The notes below the pieces were generated by a model that did not search any database, was not told the DNA's origin, and worked only from the letters and a program-made list of their open reading frames with translations. The translations under genes were made by a program, and so were the position numbers. Below, one piece after another: positions 1-5,671 of a stretch of 9,462 nucleotides of DNA. Source of the stretch: JAFAGX01 sp035623255 (lineage in GTDB: Bacteria > Acidobacteriota > Terriglobia > Terriglobales > Acidobacteriaceae); the NCBI GenBank assembly GCA_035623255.1, contig DASPTU010000079.1, positions 1 to 9,462 of the forward strand, given 5' to 3'. The stretch's first letter is position 1. Each line of letters opens with the position of its first letter.

Positions 1-76
1 CGCCCGTAGCTCAATTGGATAGAGCGCCGGCCTCCGGAGCCGTAGGTTAGGGGTTCGAGTCCCTTCGGGCGCGCCA
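1..76 (+). tRNA. tRNA-Arg (anticodon CCG), first base missing
   Basis: This is a nearly complete tRNA that reads CGG arginine codons. The acceptor 3' strand at 66-72 pairs with bases 1-6 plus one G that must lie just before the window. The D stem is 9-12/22-25, the anticodon stem 27-31/39-43, and the anticodon CCG sits at 34-36 after the usual T33. The T arm is 49-53/61-65 with the TTCGAGT loop. The discriminator is G73 and the CCA end is encoded at 74-76. One oddity is that the outermost anticodon-stem pair, 27-43, reads C opposite T and is therefore a mismatch. Promoter and 5' leader lie outside the window, and I see no clear terminator downstream. Confidence 0.95.
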
Positions 77-143
77 GCTTCCGATCTGATTCCTCTCCAG
101 GAAGTATCGCTGAGTGGGCTATCACGGGTTCATTCGATCCATG

Positions 144-160
144 GACGCGTCATTCGCGTC
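144..160 (+). other. GC-rich inverted repeat after the tRNA
   Basis: Perfect 6-base arms GACGCG (144-149) and CGCGTC (155-160) enclose the loop TCATT. The hairpin is about 70 bases past the tRNA and ends 9 bases before the CRP-like palindrome. It could be a weak terminator of the tRNA transcript or a protein site, but no T-run follows, so the role is open. The rest of the 77-285 spacer shows no gene. Confidence 0.3.
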
Positions 161-169
161 TCCTCCTCA

Positions 170-185
170 TGTGATCATGGTCACA
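170..185. promoter_or_regulatory. CRP/FNR-family operator, TGTGA-N6-TCACA
   Basis: The 16-mer TGTGATCATGGTCACA contains both consensus half-sites of the E. coli CRP box without a mismatch, spaced by the canonical six bases. It lies about 100 bases upstream of the tatA start, a plausible activator or repressor position. Members of the CRP/FNR family are widespread and several non-enteric ones (for example Vfr- and GlxR-like proteins) read the same motif; which regulator this organism would use is not visible. A five-base half-site pair is ten fixed bases, so chance occurrence in a 9-kb window is unlikely. Confidence 0.5.
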
Positions 186-274
186 GTAGCAGGTGACAAC
201 GCGCCTACCCCGCCCCTGCCATCGCGTTATGCTTGAAATGAGGTTGGCAGAATTCCGAGTAATGGCCGTATAAA

Positions 275-280
275 GGGAGG
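275..280 (+). promoter_or_regulatory. Ribosome binding site of tatA
   Basis: GGGAGG lies 5 bases before the ATG at 286 but only 2 bases before the in-frame GTG at 283. The spacing favours the ATG as the start. A possible -35 (TTGAAA, 233-238) has no convincing -10 at the right distance, so I do not call a promoter. Confidence 0.75.
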
Positions 281-285
281 TTGTG

Positions 286-480
286 ATGGGGGAAGGTCTT
301 TTTCAGCCGATGCATCTCTTGGTAATCGCTTTCATTGCTTTGTTGGTGTTTGGACCAAAAAAGCTGCCGGAGTTAGGAAAAGGATTAGGAGACGGTATCC
401 GCGCATTTAAGGAAGGATTGAAAGAACCTCAGGAGCCCACTGCGACGGTTTCGAAGTCTCAAGAACAACGCAGTGCGTAG
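286..480 (+). CDS. tatA: Twin-arginine translocase subunit TatA/TatE family
   Basis: A 64-residue protein with the TatA architecture: a short N-terminus, one membrane helix at about residues 9-22 (LLVIAFIALLVF), the hinge FGP, then an amphipathic helix starting KKLPELGKGLGDGIRAFKEG, and a short polar tail rich in Glu, Gln and Ser. TatA subunits oligomerise in the cytoplasmic membrane and form the passage for folded proteins with twin-arginine signal peptides, working with TatC. The FGP-x-KLPELG block is diagnostic of the TatA/B family; the short length and lack of a long acidic tail favour TatA/E over TatB. The ATG at 286 is chosen over GTG 283 because of the Shine-Dalgarno spacing. No tatB or tatC is next to it, so it is a stand-alone locus downstream of a tRNA. 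The CRP-like box about 100 bases upstream may control it. Confidence 0.93.
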   Translation: MGEGLFQPMHLLVIAFIALLVFGPKKLPELGKGLGDGIRAFKEGLKEPQEPTATVSKSQEQRSA

Positions 481-526
481 CGGCAGACCGCGCCTCTGGA
501 TCACGTGGACTGAGTACCAGCATTGA

Positions 527-567
527 GCGCCACCCAGCCAGAGTCAACCGAATGGCGCACGCTGGCT
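527..567. other. Overlapping inverted repeats between convergent genes
   Basis: GCGCCA (527-532) is complementary to TGGCGC (553-558), and AGCCAG (536-541), which lies inside the first loop, is complementary to CTGGCT (562-567). The interleaved order is that of an H-type pseudoknot, with connecting segments of 3, 11 and 3 bases. It lies in the 96-base gap between the convergent tatA and beta-propeller genes, where a two-way terminator would be expected, but no T-run flanks it. Chance is quite possible. Confidence 0.25.
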
Positions 568-576
568 ACGACAACC

Positions 577-1680
577 TCACTGAAAGACGTTCAGGCTATT
601 CTCCGCATCGTCCACGAAGTACAGCTTCTGACCGACGATCGTCAAACCAAATAATGCTCCGCTCCCCGGCGGAGCGCCGCTGCTATCCAGCAGTATCTTT
701 GTGAGCTGCTGGCCAAACGGCGTGGTGATCACGGCAAATCCGTCATCCCCGTTTACAGTCACTATGTTCCCGTCTGGTGCCACGGTCAGCCCCAGCGGAT
801 CATTCAGAAATCCACCTTTTGAAATGGTGATTCCGTTGCCCGCGGATGAAGTTCGGCTCAGTGGATCGATAATCGCTGCAATTCGGTTGTTGATGCTATC
901 AGCGACGTAGAGTACCTCGCCAAACAACCCGAGCCCTACACCGGTGGGGCCGATGACCAAAGCGTCCGGATCGGTGCGCTCGGCAAGGCCTGAACCGATA
1001 ACGGTAATCGCCTGAAGGGTCGGCTTATGCCCGTCGCTGATGTCCAGGTCCAGACGGATCACTGTTCCTTGGTTTACAACCTTCCCTTTTCCGGCAACCG
1101 TACCGTTGAGGACATTGGTGACAAAGAGGCTGACGCGGCTTCCGTAATCAGCGGCCGTCATGTCCCAGGGACCGTTGATGAGCGAACCGAAGTAGGTGTC
1201 GACCACTTTGCCATTACTGTTGAGCACCAGCAAACAGCCAGCTTTAGCGGTGGTTGCCGTGCCATCCATCGTGGGCAAGCTGCCGACGATAACCCAACCT
1301 GATTTCAATGCGACGAGAGCAGTCGTCAGTCCAATCCCGCCGGGACACGAACCCGGCAGATGTTTGGCGTCAATCTGGGCAAACAAACTAACGCTTTTGT
1401 TCTCAGGTGAAATCTGGACGATTGTCGTGCCAGTCCCCTGCAAATTGCCGTCGGCGTTGCTGTCATTGAAGTTGCTCACCAGAATGTCTCCGCCGACTAA
1501 GGAACCAGTGGTAGTTGGAACCACGGCAATACCATAAGGATTGAGATCGCCATTGGCTGGAATCGTTGATGCAACTGTCTGGACGCTTCCAGCGTGAGCC
1601 GTCACCGGCGACAGGGCCACGGCCGAGACCAATGCCGCGATCAGACCGAAACACCGAATCGAAACGTGTCCGACAAACAT
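577..1680 (-). CDS. Secreted NHL/SMP-30-like beta-propeller protein
   Basis: A 367-residue exported protein of unknown role. Residues 1-30 form a Sec-type signal peptide: Arg at 9, a hydrophobic core FGLIAALVSAVAL, and a cleavage motif AHA before Gly31. The rest is made of repeated short beta-rich units of the type seen in NHL and SMP-30/gluconolactonase propellers, such as NPYGIAVVP, GDILVSNFND, LGLFGEVLYVADSINNRIAAI, DPLGLTVAPDGNIVTVN and KLYFVDDAENSLNVF. A longer reading frame opens at ATG 1734, but it has no ribosome site and adds 18 polar residues before the signal peptide, whereas ATG 1680 has AGGAGG 8 bases upstream. The protein probably works outside the cytoplasmic membrane, binding a ligand or a small molecule; a hydrolase activity cannot be shown. 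It has no twin-arginine motif despite the neighbouring tatA. Confidence 0.82.
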   Translation of the reverse strand: MFVGHVSIRCFGLIAALVSAVALSPVTAHAGSVQTVASTIPANGDLNPYGIAVVPTTTGSLVGGDILVSNFNDSNADGNLQGTGTTIVQISPENKSVSLFAQIDAKHLPGSCPGGIGLTTALVALKSGWVIVGSLPTMDGTATTAKAGCLLVLNSNGKVVDTYFGSLINGPWDMTAADYGSRVSLFVTNVLNGTVAGKGKVVNQGTVIRLDLDISDGHKPTLQAITVIGSGLAERTDPDALVIGPTGVGLGLFGEVLYVADSINNRIAAIIDPLSRTSSAGNGITISKGGFLNDPLGLTVAPDGNIVTVNGDDGFAVITTPFGQQLTKILLDSSGAPPGSGALFGLTIVGQKLYFVDDAENSLNVFQ

Positions 1681-1688
1681 CTGTGCAG

Positions 1689-1694
1689 CCTCCT
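1689..1694 (-). promoter_or_regulatory. Ribosome binding site deciding the propeller start
   Basis: On the minus strand this reads AGGAGG, a full Shine-Dalgarno sequence, 8 bases before ATG 1680. It lies inside the longer open frame, which shows that the longer frame is probably an over-extension. Confidence 0.85.
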
Positions 1695-1774
1695 CAGAAC
1701 TTGGTAGCTTCGGCAACCGTTCACTGAGAGTCATTGCCGCCGCGAGAAAGGCTACGATTCGTCGACCGGGTACC

Positions 1775-1802
1775 TGTCAATAAGTTGTCAAATTGGTGTC
1801 AA
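1775..1802. repeat. Three TGTCAA direct repeats, 11-bp period
   Basis: TGTCAA occurs at 1775-1780, 1786-1791 and 1797-1802, each unit separated by 5 AT-rich bases, so starts are exactly 11 bp apart, about one helical turn. TGTCA repeats with 11-bp spacing are the pattern of the PhoB box and more generally of OmpR/PhoB-family response regulators. Read on the minus strand, the strand of the propeller gene, each unit is TTGACA, the sigma-70 -35 consensus, but none has a recognisable -10 16-18 bases further on. The array is 95-122 bases upstream of ATG 1680. In E. coli the TGTCA strand points with transcription; here it points away from the propeller gene and no plus-strand gene follows. Confidence 0.5.
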
Positions 1803-1882
1803 TTGTTGGTGGTTAACGGGGCAAAAAAGGAAGCGTCTTGGGTTGGAAAAGAGTCTGGAAATCTTGGTCTATAAGACAGAAG

Positions 1883-1895
1883 CACAGGCCCTGTG
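1883..1895. promoter_or_regulatory. Short perfect palindrome, possible operator
   Basis: CACAGG-C-CCTGTG is a perfect 13-base odd palindrome lying in the 252-base region between the ferredoxin stop and the propeller start. It is too tight for an RNA hairpin of real stability (5-base stem, 3-base loop) and no T-run follows, so a dimeric DNA-binding protein site is the more likely use, if any. The rest of 1695-1932 contains no reading frame I would call. Confidence 0.25.
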
Positions 1896-1920
1896 AAGAA
1901 CCTGCGCCTCTAAACCTCAT

Positions 1921-1941
1921 GGCCGCCTTAAATTAACGGCC
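1921..1941 (-). terminator. Weak candidate terminator hairpin of the ferredoxin gene
   Basis: GGCCG (1921-1925) pairs with CGGCC (1937-1941) around an 11-base AT-rich loop that contains the ferredoxin TAA stop. No run of T follows on the minus strand, so it is at most a weak intrinsic terminator; overlap with the end of the coding frame is also unusual. Confidence 0.2.
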
Positions 1942-2193
1942 GTAATACTTCGCGTTGCGTTCGGTAAAGTGTTTCCATTTTTCCGGGAGATCGTCCAGAG
2001 CAAAAATCGCCGAAACTGGACAAACCGGGACACATGCACCACAATCTATGCACTCCACCGGATCGATGTAAAGCATCTCTTCTTCGGCGAATGCGGGTTC
2101 ATCTTTCTTGGGATGAATGCAATCGACCGGACATGCGTCGACGCAAGCCGTGTCCTTGGTGTTAATGCATGGTTCTGCTATCACATATGCCAT
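1933..2193 (-). CDS. Seven-iron-type ferredoxin ([3Fe-4S][4Fe-4S])
   Basis: An 86-residue acidic electron carrier. Cysteines are at 9, 17, 21, 25, 48, 51, 54 and 58. The second half has the classic CIDCGACVPVCP block at 48-59. In the first half the spacing C9-x7-C17-x3-C21-x3-C25 lacks the extra cysteine found two residues after the first ligand in many clusters: position 12 is Thr where Azotobacter FdI has Cys11. By comparison with FdI (ligands Cys8, 16, 49 for the 3Fe cluster and Cys20, 39, 42, 45 for the 4Fe cluster) the predicted ligands are C9, C17, C58 and C21, C48, C51, C54, with C25 spare. The C-terminal segment LPEKWKHFTERNAKYYG is typical of FdxA-type proteins. It has ATG with a GGGGAG ribosome site 10 bases upstream, and its own promoter. 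The redox partner is not visible here. Confidence 0.93.
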   Translation of the reverse strand: MAYVIAEPCINTKDTACVDACPVDCIHPKKDEPAFAEEEMLYIDPVECIDCGACVPVCPVSAIFALDDLPEKWKHFTERNAKYYGR

Positions 2194-2241
2194 CGATCTA
2201 TTTCTCCCCTGAGAGCCTCGCGGGAATTTTACGTAATGGAC

Positions 2242-2271
2242 ATTCTAGCAAGAATGGCCGCAATCGTACAA
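2242..2271 (-). promoter_or_regulatory. Extended -10 promoter of the ferredoxin gene
   Basis: On the minus strand TGC-TAGAAT (2250-2242) is an extended -10 with five of six consensus bases. A weak -35, TTGTAC (2271-2266), lies 18 bases upstream. Transcription would start near 2235, giving a leader of about 40 bases before ATG 2193. This implies that the ferredoxin can be expressed apart from the hydro-lyase gene that ends 131 bases upstream. Confidence 0.5.
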
Positions 2272-2324
2272 AACAGGGGCTTGTTCAGAGTTGTGACAAA
2301 CCGAAGCATTCTTCACACGCGCGG

Positions 2325-4358
2325 TCACGCGCCGACCAGTTCGCGTTTGCCGCTTGGCTGATACTCACAAATATATCCCGCGACCGCACTGGCTGCGACG
2401 GTTAGCGGGCTGGCAAGGTACATTTGTCCTGGCCCGCTGCGTCCCGGGAAATTTCGGTTTTGTGCGCTGATGACGACTTGCTCCGGGCGAGTTGTAACGC
2501 CTGGCCCTGCGTTGATACACGCTCCGCAACTGGGCTCGATAACGAGAGCCCCTGCTCTGCGGAAGATTTCCAGGTAACCCTTGCGCACGCAGTAGTCGCG
2601 TGTTTCCTGCGAACCGAACTGGATGTAAAACTTCACCGACTCAGCCACGCGCTTGCCATGTTTGAGAGCGTCGGCCAACACGGCCGCGTACATATCCATA
2701 TCCTCGTTCTTGCCGGCTGTACACGTACCGCCATACGCCAGTTCCACAGGAACCGGCGTATTCAGCTCGCGAATGTGCTTCCCGTTTCCGGGATCACCAG
2801 GAGTTGCCACCATCGGCGTAATCTCCGAAGCATCCAACTCAATAACGTGCGCATATTGTGAGGCGGGATCGCTGTAGAGACCCTCAACCAGCGATTCCGC
2901 CTTCTTCCGATCCATGCCACGGCGCTCGACGAGGAAATCCACGGCCTTGCCATCCGGAGCCACAATGCCTGTAAAGCCGCCGATCTCCGCCGCCATGTTG
3001 GTCATGGTGGCACGTTCATCCACGCTGAGTTCTTCGATCGCCTCGCCGGAGTATTCCATGACTTTAGCGAGGGCCTTGCCGCTCCGCACGTAGTCGAGGC
3101 TGAGAATTTTCAGGATGAAATCTTTGGCAGTAACGTTGGGTTGCTTTGTGCCACGTATGACGATTTTGACGGACTCTGGGACTTTTACCCTAGCGTCTTT
3201 TGTAATCCAACTATTGAACACGTCTGTCGTGCCAATGCCGAACGCGACGCATCCAATCGCCCCCACGTGCGGAGTGTGAGAATCAGAACCTATATTCAGC
3301 TGGCCCGGCAGAGCGTAGCTCTCCAGCACAATCGAATGACAGATGCCTTCTGAGCCTTTGCGATCTCTGAGTTCGCCATGAAGCTTGATTCCCTGTTTTG
3401 CTGCGAATTCTTGCTGTTTCAGCTTCAGTTGCGTTGCCAAGTCGAGCAATCCCAGTTTCTTCTTCTCTTCCGAAATCACCTCGTCCAGGAACGTCAAGTG
3501 GTCGCGGAAGAGCAGAATGCTCGCGGCATCGTTCACCTTGGCAGTCTTACCGACGTAATGCTCGAAGAAAATAGCGGCCATCGGAGTGACGTATTCGTGG
3601 CTGAAACGAAGATCGGCCCGGGCAAATCCGGTATCGCCGGGCTTCACGTAACAGACTCCCACTTCGCCTTTATCGTTGATGATGTGTCGTGCGAAGATTT
3701 TCTCTGCCAGCGTCATGGGACGCCTGGCGGTTGCGATCGCTGGCAGAAAGACTTTTTTCTGCATGCGCGCGACATTGAACGGAAACAGTCCGCCATATTC
3801 AATCACCTGCCGCGTGATCTCGTCTTCGCCGGCAGTGAATTCGCTTAGCGGAATCTCTTCGCCAGCGCGGATCCTATCGATCAGAGAAAAATCCGTAGAC
3901 GTCAACAGGCCGAGGTTCTGGCAGTTTTGTTTGTAAATTCGTTCGATGTTCTCCGCAATCACGACGCGAATTCCGGCGCACATTTCTGCATACGGCGACT
4001 GTTCGCGGCTTGATCCCTTCCCTCGCCGCTTGCCGCTCACAGTGCAGACAAACCCGCCTTTCTTCACGTCGGACCTTCCGACTGGATGTACGCCGCCGCA
4101 TTTCAGTCCAAGGTATGGGACCTCACCCAGGGTCTCGTCAAAGTAGAAGCAATAATGTGCGGGCGTAATTTCGTCAGTAGAAATATCATCACGAAGCTTG
4201 GGATTATTTGTTGGATTCTTCGTGTCCCAGGGTAGGTCTTCTCCCGCCAGTTGCCGCTTGATCAGTCCGGGGTCCTCGGTGAGGAACAGAATGCGCCCCG
4301 TGAAACGCACTTTATCGGGGCATTTTTCGATCGGACGCTGAAGTAGCGAATCAATCAC
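2325..4358 (-). CDS. Aconitase/isopropylmalate dehydratase-family hydro-lyase, swivel domain first
   Basis: A 677-residue cytoplasmic [4Fe-4S] hydro-lyase of the aconitase superfamily. The swivel (LeuD-like) domain comes first, about residues 15-190: DDISTDEITPA at 57-67 and GKGSSREQ at 113-120. The catalytic (LeuC-like) part follows, about 210-677: DHLTF at 286-290, GSDSHTPHVGAIG at 357-369, and the three cluster cysteines C546 (GTCTAG), C611 and C614 (SCGAC). The substrate-side motif NRNFPGRSG is at 634-642. Standard AcnA has the swivel domain last and LeuC/LeuD are two chains. AcnB also has the swivel before the core, but it is about 860 residues with an extra HEAT-like front domain, and its motifs differ. 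The start is GTG with GAGGG 6 bases upstream. It follows the phosphatase by 45 bases and is probably in its transcript. The substrate (citrate, isopropylmalate or another hydroxy acid) cannot be read from the sequence. Confidence 0.9.
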   Translation of the reverse strand: MIDSLLQRPIEKCPDKVRFTGRILFLTEDPGLIKRQLAGEDLPWDTKNPTNNPKLRDDISTDEITPAHYCFYFDETLGEVPYLGLKCGGVHPVGRSDVKKGGFVCTVSGKRRGKGSSREQSPYAEMCAGIRVVIAENIERIYKQNCQNLGLLTSTDFSLIDRIRAGEEIPLSEFTAGEDEITRQVIEYGGLFPFNVARMQKKVFLPAIATARRPMTLAEKIFARHIINDKGEVGVCYVKPGDTGFARADLRFSHEYVTPMAAIFFEHYVGKTAKVNDAASILLFRDHLTFLDEVISEEKKKLGLLDLATQLKLKQQEFAAKQGIKLHGELRDRKGSEGICHSIVLESYALPGQLNIGSDSHTPHVGAIGCVAFGIGTTDVFNSWITKDARVKVPESVKIVIRGTKQPNVTAKDFILKILSLDYVRSGKALAKVMEYSGEAIEELSVDERATMTNMAAEIGGFTGIVAPDGKAVDFLVERRGMDRKKAESLVEGLYSDPASQYAHVIELDASEITPMVATPGDPGNGKHIRELNTPVPVELAYGGTCTAGKNEDMDMYAAVLADALKHGKRVAESVKFYIQFGSQETRDYCVRKGYLEIFRRAGALVIEPSCGACINAGPGVTTRPEQVVISAQNRNFPGRSGPGQMYLASPLTVAASAVAGYICEYQPSGKRELVGA

Positions 4359-4403
4359 AATGAACCCTCACCCCAACCATCTAATTTTACGCCTTCTGCA
4401 CCA

Positions 4404-5240
4404 TCATCGCTGCAGCAGGCTGGGCAAGGGCTCCAAGTCACGCCCTGCGAAGATTTTCTGAAATTCGTCCAACAATTCTGCGTGAACCAGCCCATTCGAG
4501 GCCAGAGTCTCGCGGCTATCCAACTGAAACGGACCACCGCGAAAATCGCTGACCTTCCCTCCCGCTTCTTCTACGATCAAAACACCTGCGGCTGTGTCCC
4601 AGGGATTAAGGTTGAACTCCCAGAAGCCGTCAAAGCGTCCGCAGGCGACGCAGCACAAATCGAGAGCCGCCGATCCGGCACGTCTCACTCCATGCGTGCG
4701 CAACGTGATCTGATGATAGAAATAAATGTTTGGATTTTTGTGACGCTTGTGGCTTGGGAATCCCGTTGCAACCAAACACTCCGCCAGCCTGGAAATCTTC
4801 GAAACTCTAATTCTCTGCCCATTCAGATAGGCGCCGCTGCCCTGCTCTGCTGAAAACAGCTCGTCGCGCGTAGGATCGTAGACCACGCCAGCAATTCGGG
4901 TCCCTTTGTGCTCGAGAGCCATCGAGACGCAAAAAACCGGAAATCCGTGGGCAAAGTTCGTGGTGCCATCAAGCGGATCGACATACCAACGGTATTCGCT
5001 GCCGGTATCCTTGAAGCCTTCTTCTTCGCCAAGAATGTCGTGCATCGGCCAGTGTTGCCGAATCCGCTCACGAATCAGAGCCTCCGATTTGCGATCAGCC
5101 ACCGTCACCAAGTCAGCTTCACCCTTGTACTCCACGGCGACATGGCGGTGAAAATAATCCATCAGCAGGACGCCGGCTTCGCGTGCAATTTCGGACATTA
5201 CTGGAACAAACGAACCAGGACTGGAGAAGGTTGGGGTCAA
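4404..5240 (-). CDS. Inositol monophosphatase-family phosphatase
   Basis: A 278-residue (or 264-residue) metal-dependent phosphatase of the IMPase/SuhB superfamily, probably cytoplasmic. Seen motifs in order: VTVADRKSE (45-53), the metal-site GEEEG (71-75), motif A DPLDGTTNF (88-96), and motif B WDTAAG with the metal ligand Asp at 215, followed by EEAGGKVSDF. These are the Mg-binding residues of the Li-sensitive phosphatase fold. Family members hydrolyse myo-inositol-1-phosphate, fructose-1,6-bisphosphate, histidinol phosphate, PAP or NADP; specificity is not deducible here. The start is uncertain: TTG 5240 and ATG 5198 both lack a clear ribosome site. I keep TTG because the helix around FVPVMSEIAREAG seems to start before the ATG, as in SuhB. 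The hydro-lyase gene follows after 45 bases, so the two are likely one transcript. Confidence 0.9.
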   Translation of the reverse strand: MTPTFSSPGSFVPVMSEIAREAGVLLMDYFHRHVAVEYKGEADLVTVADRKSEALIRERIRQHWPMHDILGEEEGFKDTGSEYRWYVDPLDGTTNFAHGFPVFCVSMALEHKGTRIAGVVYDPTRDELFSAEQGSGAYLNGQRIRVSKISRLAECLVATGFPSHKRHKNPNIYFYHQITLRTHGVRRAGSAALDLCCVACGRFDGFWEFNLNPWDTAAGVLIVEEAGGKVSDFRGGPFQLDSRETLASNGLVHAELLDEFQKIFAGRDLEPLPSLLQR

Positions 5241-5271
5241 TGGTAGATTGAAGACTATCTTTGCAATTTTG

Positions 5272-5296
5272 AATTCTGATTTTCGATTTCAGAATT
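5272..5296. repeat. AT-rich inverted repeat upstream of the phosphatase
   Basis: AATTCTGA (5272-5279) and TCAGAATT (5289-5296) are perfect 8-base arms around a 9-base loop, inside the AT-rich half of the 111-base gap between the Hfq-like and phosphatase genes. On the transcribed (minus) strand the hairpin is followed by A-rich rather than T-rich sequence, so it is not a normal intrinsic terminator of the Hfq-like gene. It lies where a promoter or operator of the phosphatase/hydro-lyase pair would be. Confidence 0.4.
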
Positions 5297-5351
5297 TGGA
5301 TTTCAACAACAGCCTAAACTGCCCGGCGACGACTGCAGATCTGCGTTCGGC

Positions 5352-5645
5352 TTACCTCGCCTTGGTGCTGTCCTCCGCGATGTACATGACCTCGTGCTTA
5401 AAGATGAAAAGGTTCGGCTTATTCTCTCGTGTCAGGCGCAACATGTTCTTGTCGTAATACTCGATCCATCCCTGAACAATTTCCCCGTCTGCCAACTTGA
5501 CGCTCACCGGCTTTTGCTTGTCGCCCAGGAATTTGAGGTATGCAGCTTCTTCCGACGTTTCTTCAGGTGGCGCCGCCCTTGGTTTCCGACCGCCTGTGCC
5601 TTGTCCTTGGAATGCCATACGGAGATATTCTACACGCTCACTCAC
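5352..5645 (-). CDS. hfq: Hfq-like Sm RNA-binding protein
   Basis: A 97-residue protein whose C-terminal two thirds (about 32-92) matches the Hfq Sm fold: an N-terminal helix (EEAAYLKFLGDKQ), the Sm1 strand set VSVKLADGEIVQGWIEYYDKNMLRL (shared Gly54, Gln58, Gly59, Ile61, Asp65), and the Sm2 motif IFKHEVMYI, whose Lys83-His84 equal E. coli Lys56-His57. Hfq hexamers bind U-rich small RNAs and mRNAs. Unlike E. coli Hfq, Gln8 is replaced by Glu33, Phe42 by Asn67, and the rim RRER by GDKQ. About 30 Pro/Gly/Gln-rich residues precede the fold. Start choice is uncertain: GTG 5645 or ATG 5618 (residue 10), neither with a strong ribosome site. It begins 26 bases after the receptor stop on the same strand. 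Confidence 0.82.
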   Translation of the reverse strand: MSERVEYLRMAFQGQGTGGRKPRAAPPEETSEEAAYLKFLGDKQKPVSVKLADGEIVQGWIEYYDKNMLRLTRENKPNLFIFKHEVMYIAEDSTKAR

Positions 5646-5671
5646 CCGCCACCGACCAAGCTCGCTCTGCT

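Noticed and set aside
577..1680. The propeller protein as a Tat substrate because of the nearby tatA
   Set aside because: The signal peptide has only single arginines and no S/T-R-R-x-F motif; it looks Sec-dependent.
1681..1734. Longer N-terminus for the beta-propeller gene (ATG at 1734)
   Set aside because: No ribosome site precedes it, it would bury the signal peptide 18 residues inside, and a perfect AGGAGG sits before ATG 1680.
1752..1802. The TTGACA hexamers (minus strand) as -35 boxes of the propeller promoter
   Set aside because: None of the three has a recognisable -10 at 16-18 bases; the even 11-bp spacing is better explained by a regulator.
1969..2361. Plus-strand 130-codon frame downstream of the TGTCAA array, a possible target of it
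   Set aside because: It is antisense to the ferredoxin and its composition mirrors the Cys codons of that gene; no ribosome site is evident.
3378..3848. 156-codon plus-strand open frame opposite the hydro-lyase
   Set aside because: Antisense to conserved catalytic-domain sequence with no domain of its own; shadow frame.
2325..4358. Aconitase B
   Set aside because: The chain is about 180 residues shorter, lacks the HEAT-like front domain, and its swivel and DSHT motifs resemble the LeuC/LeuD and AcnA side of the family.
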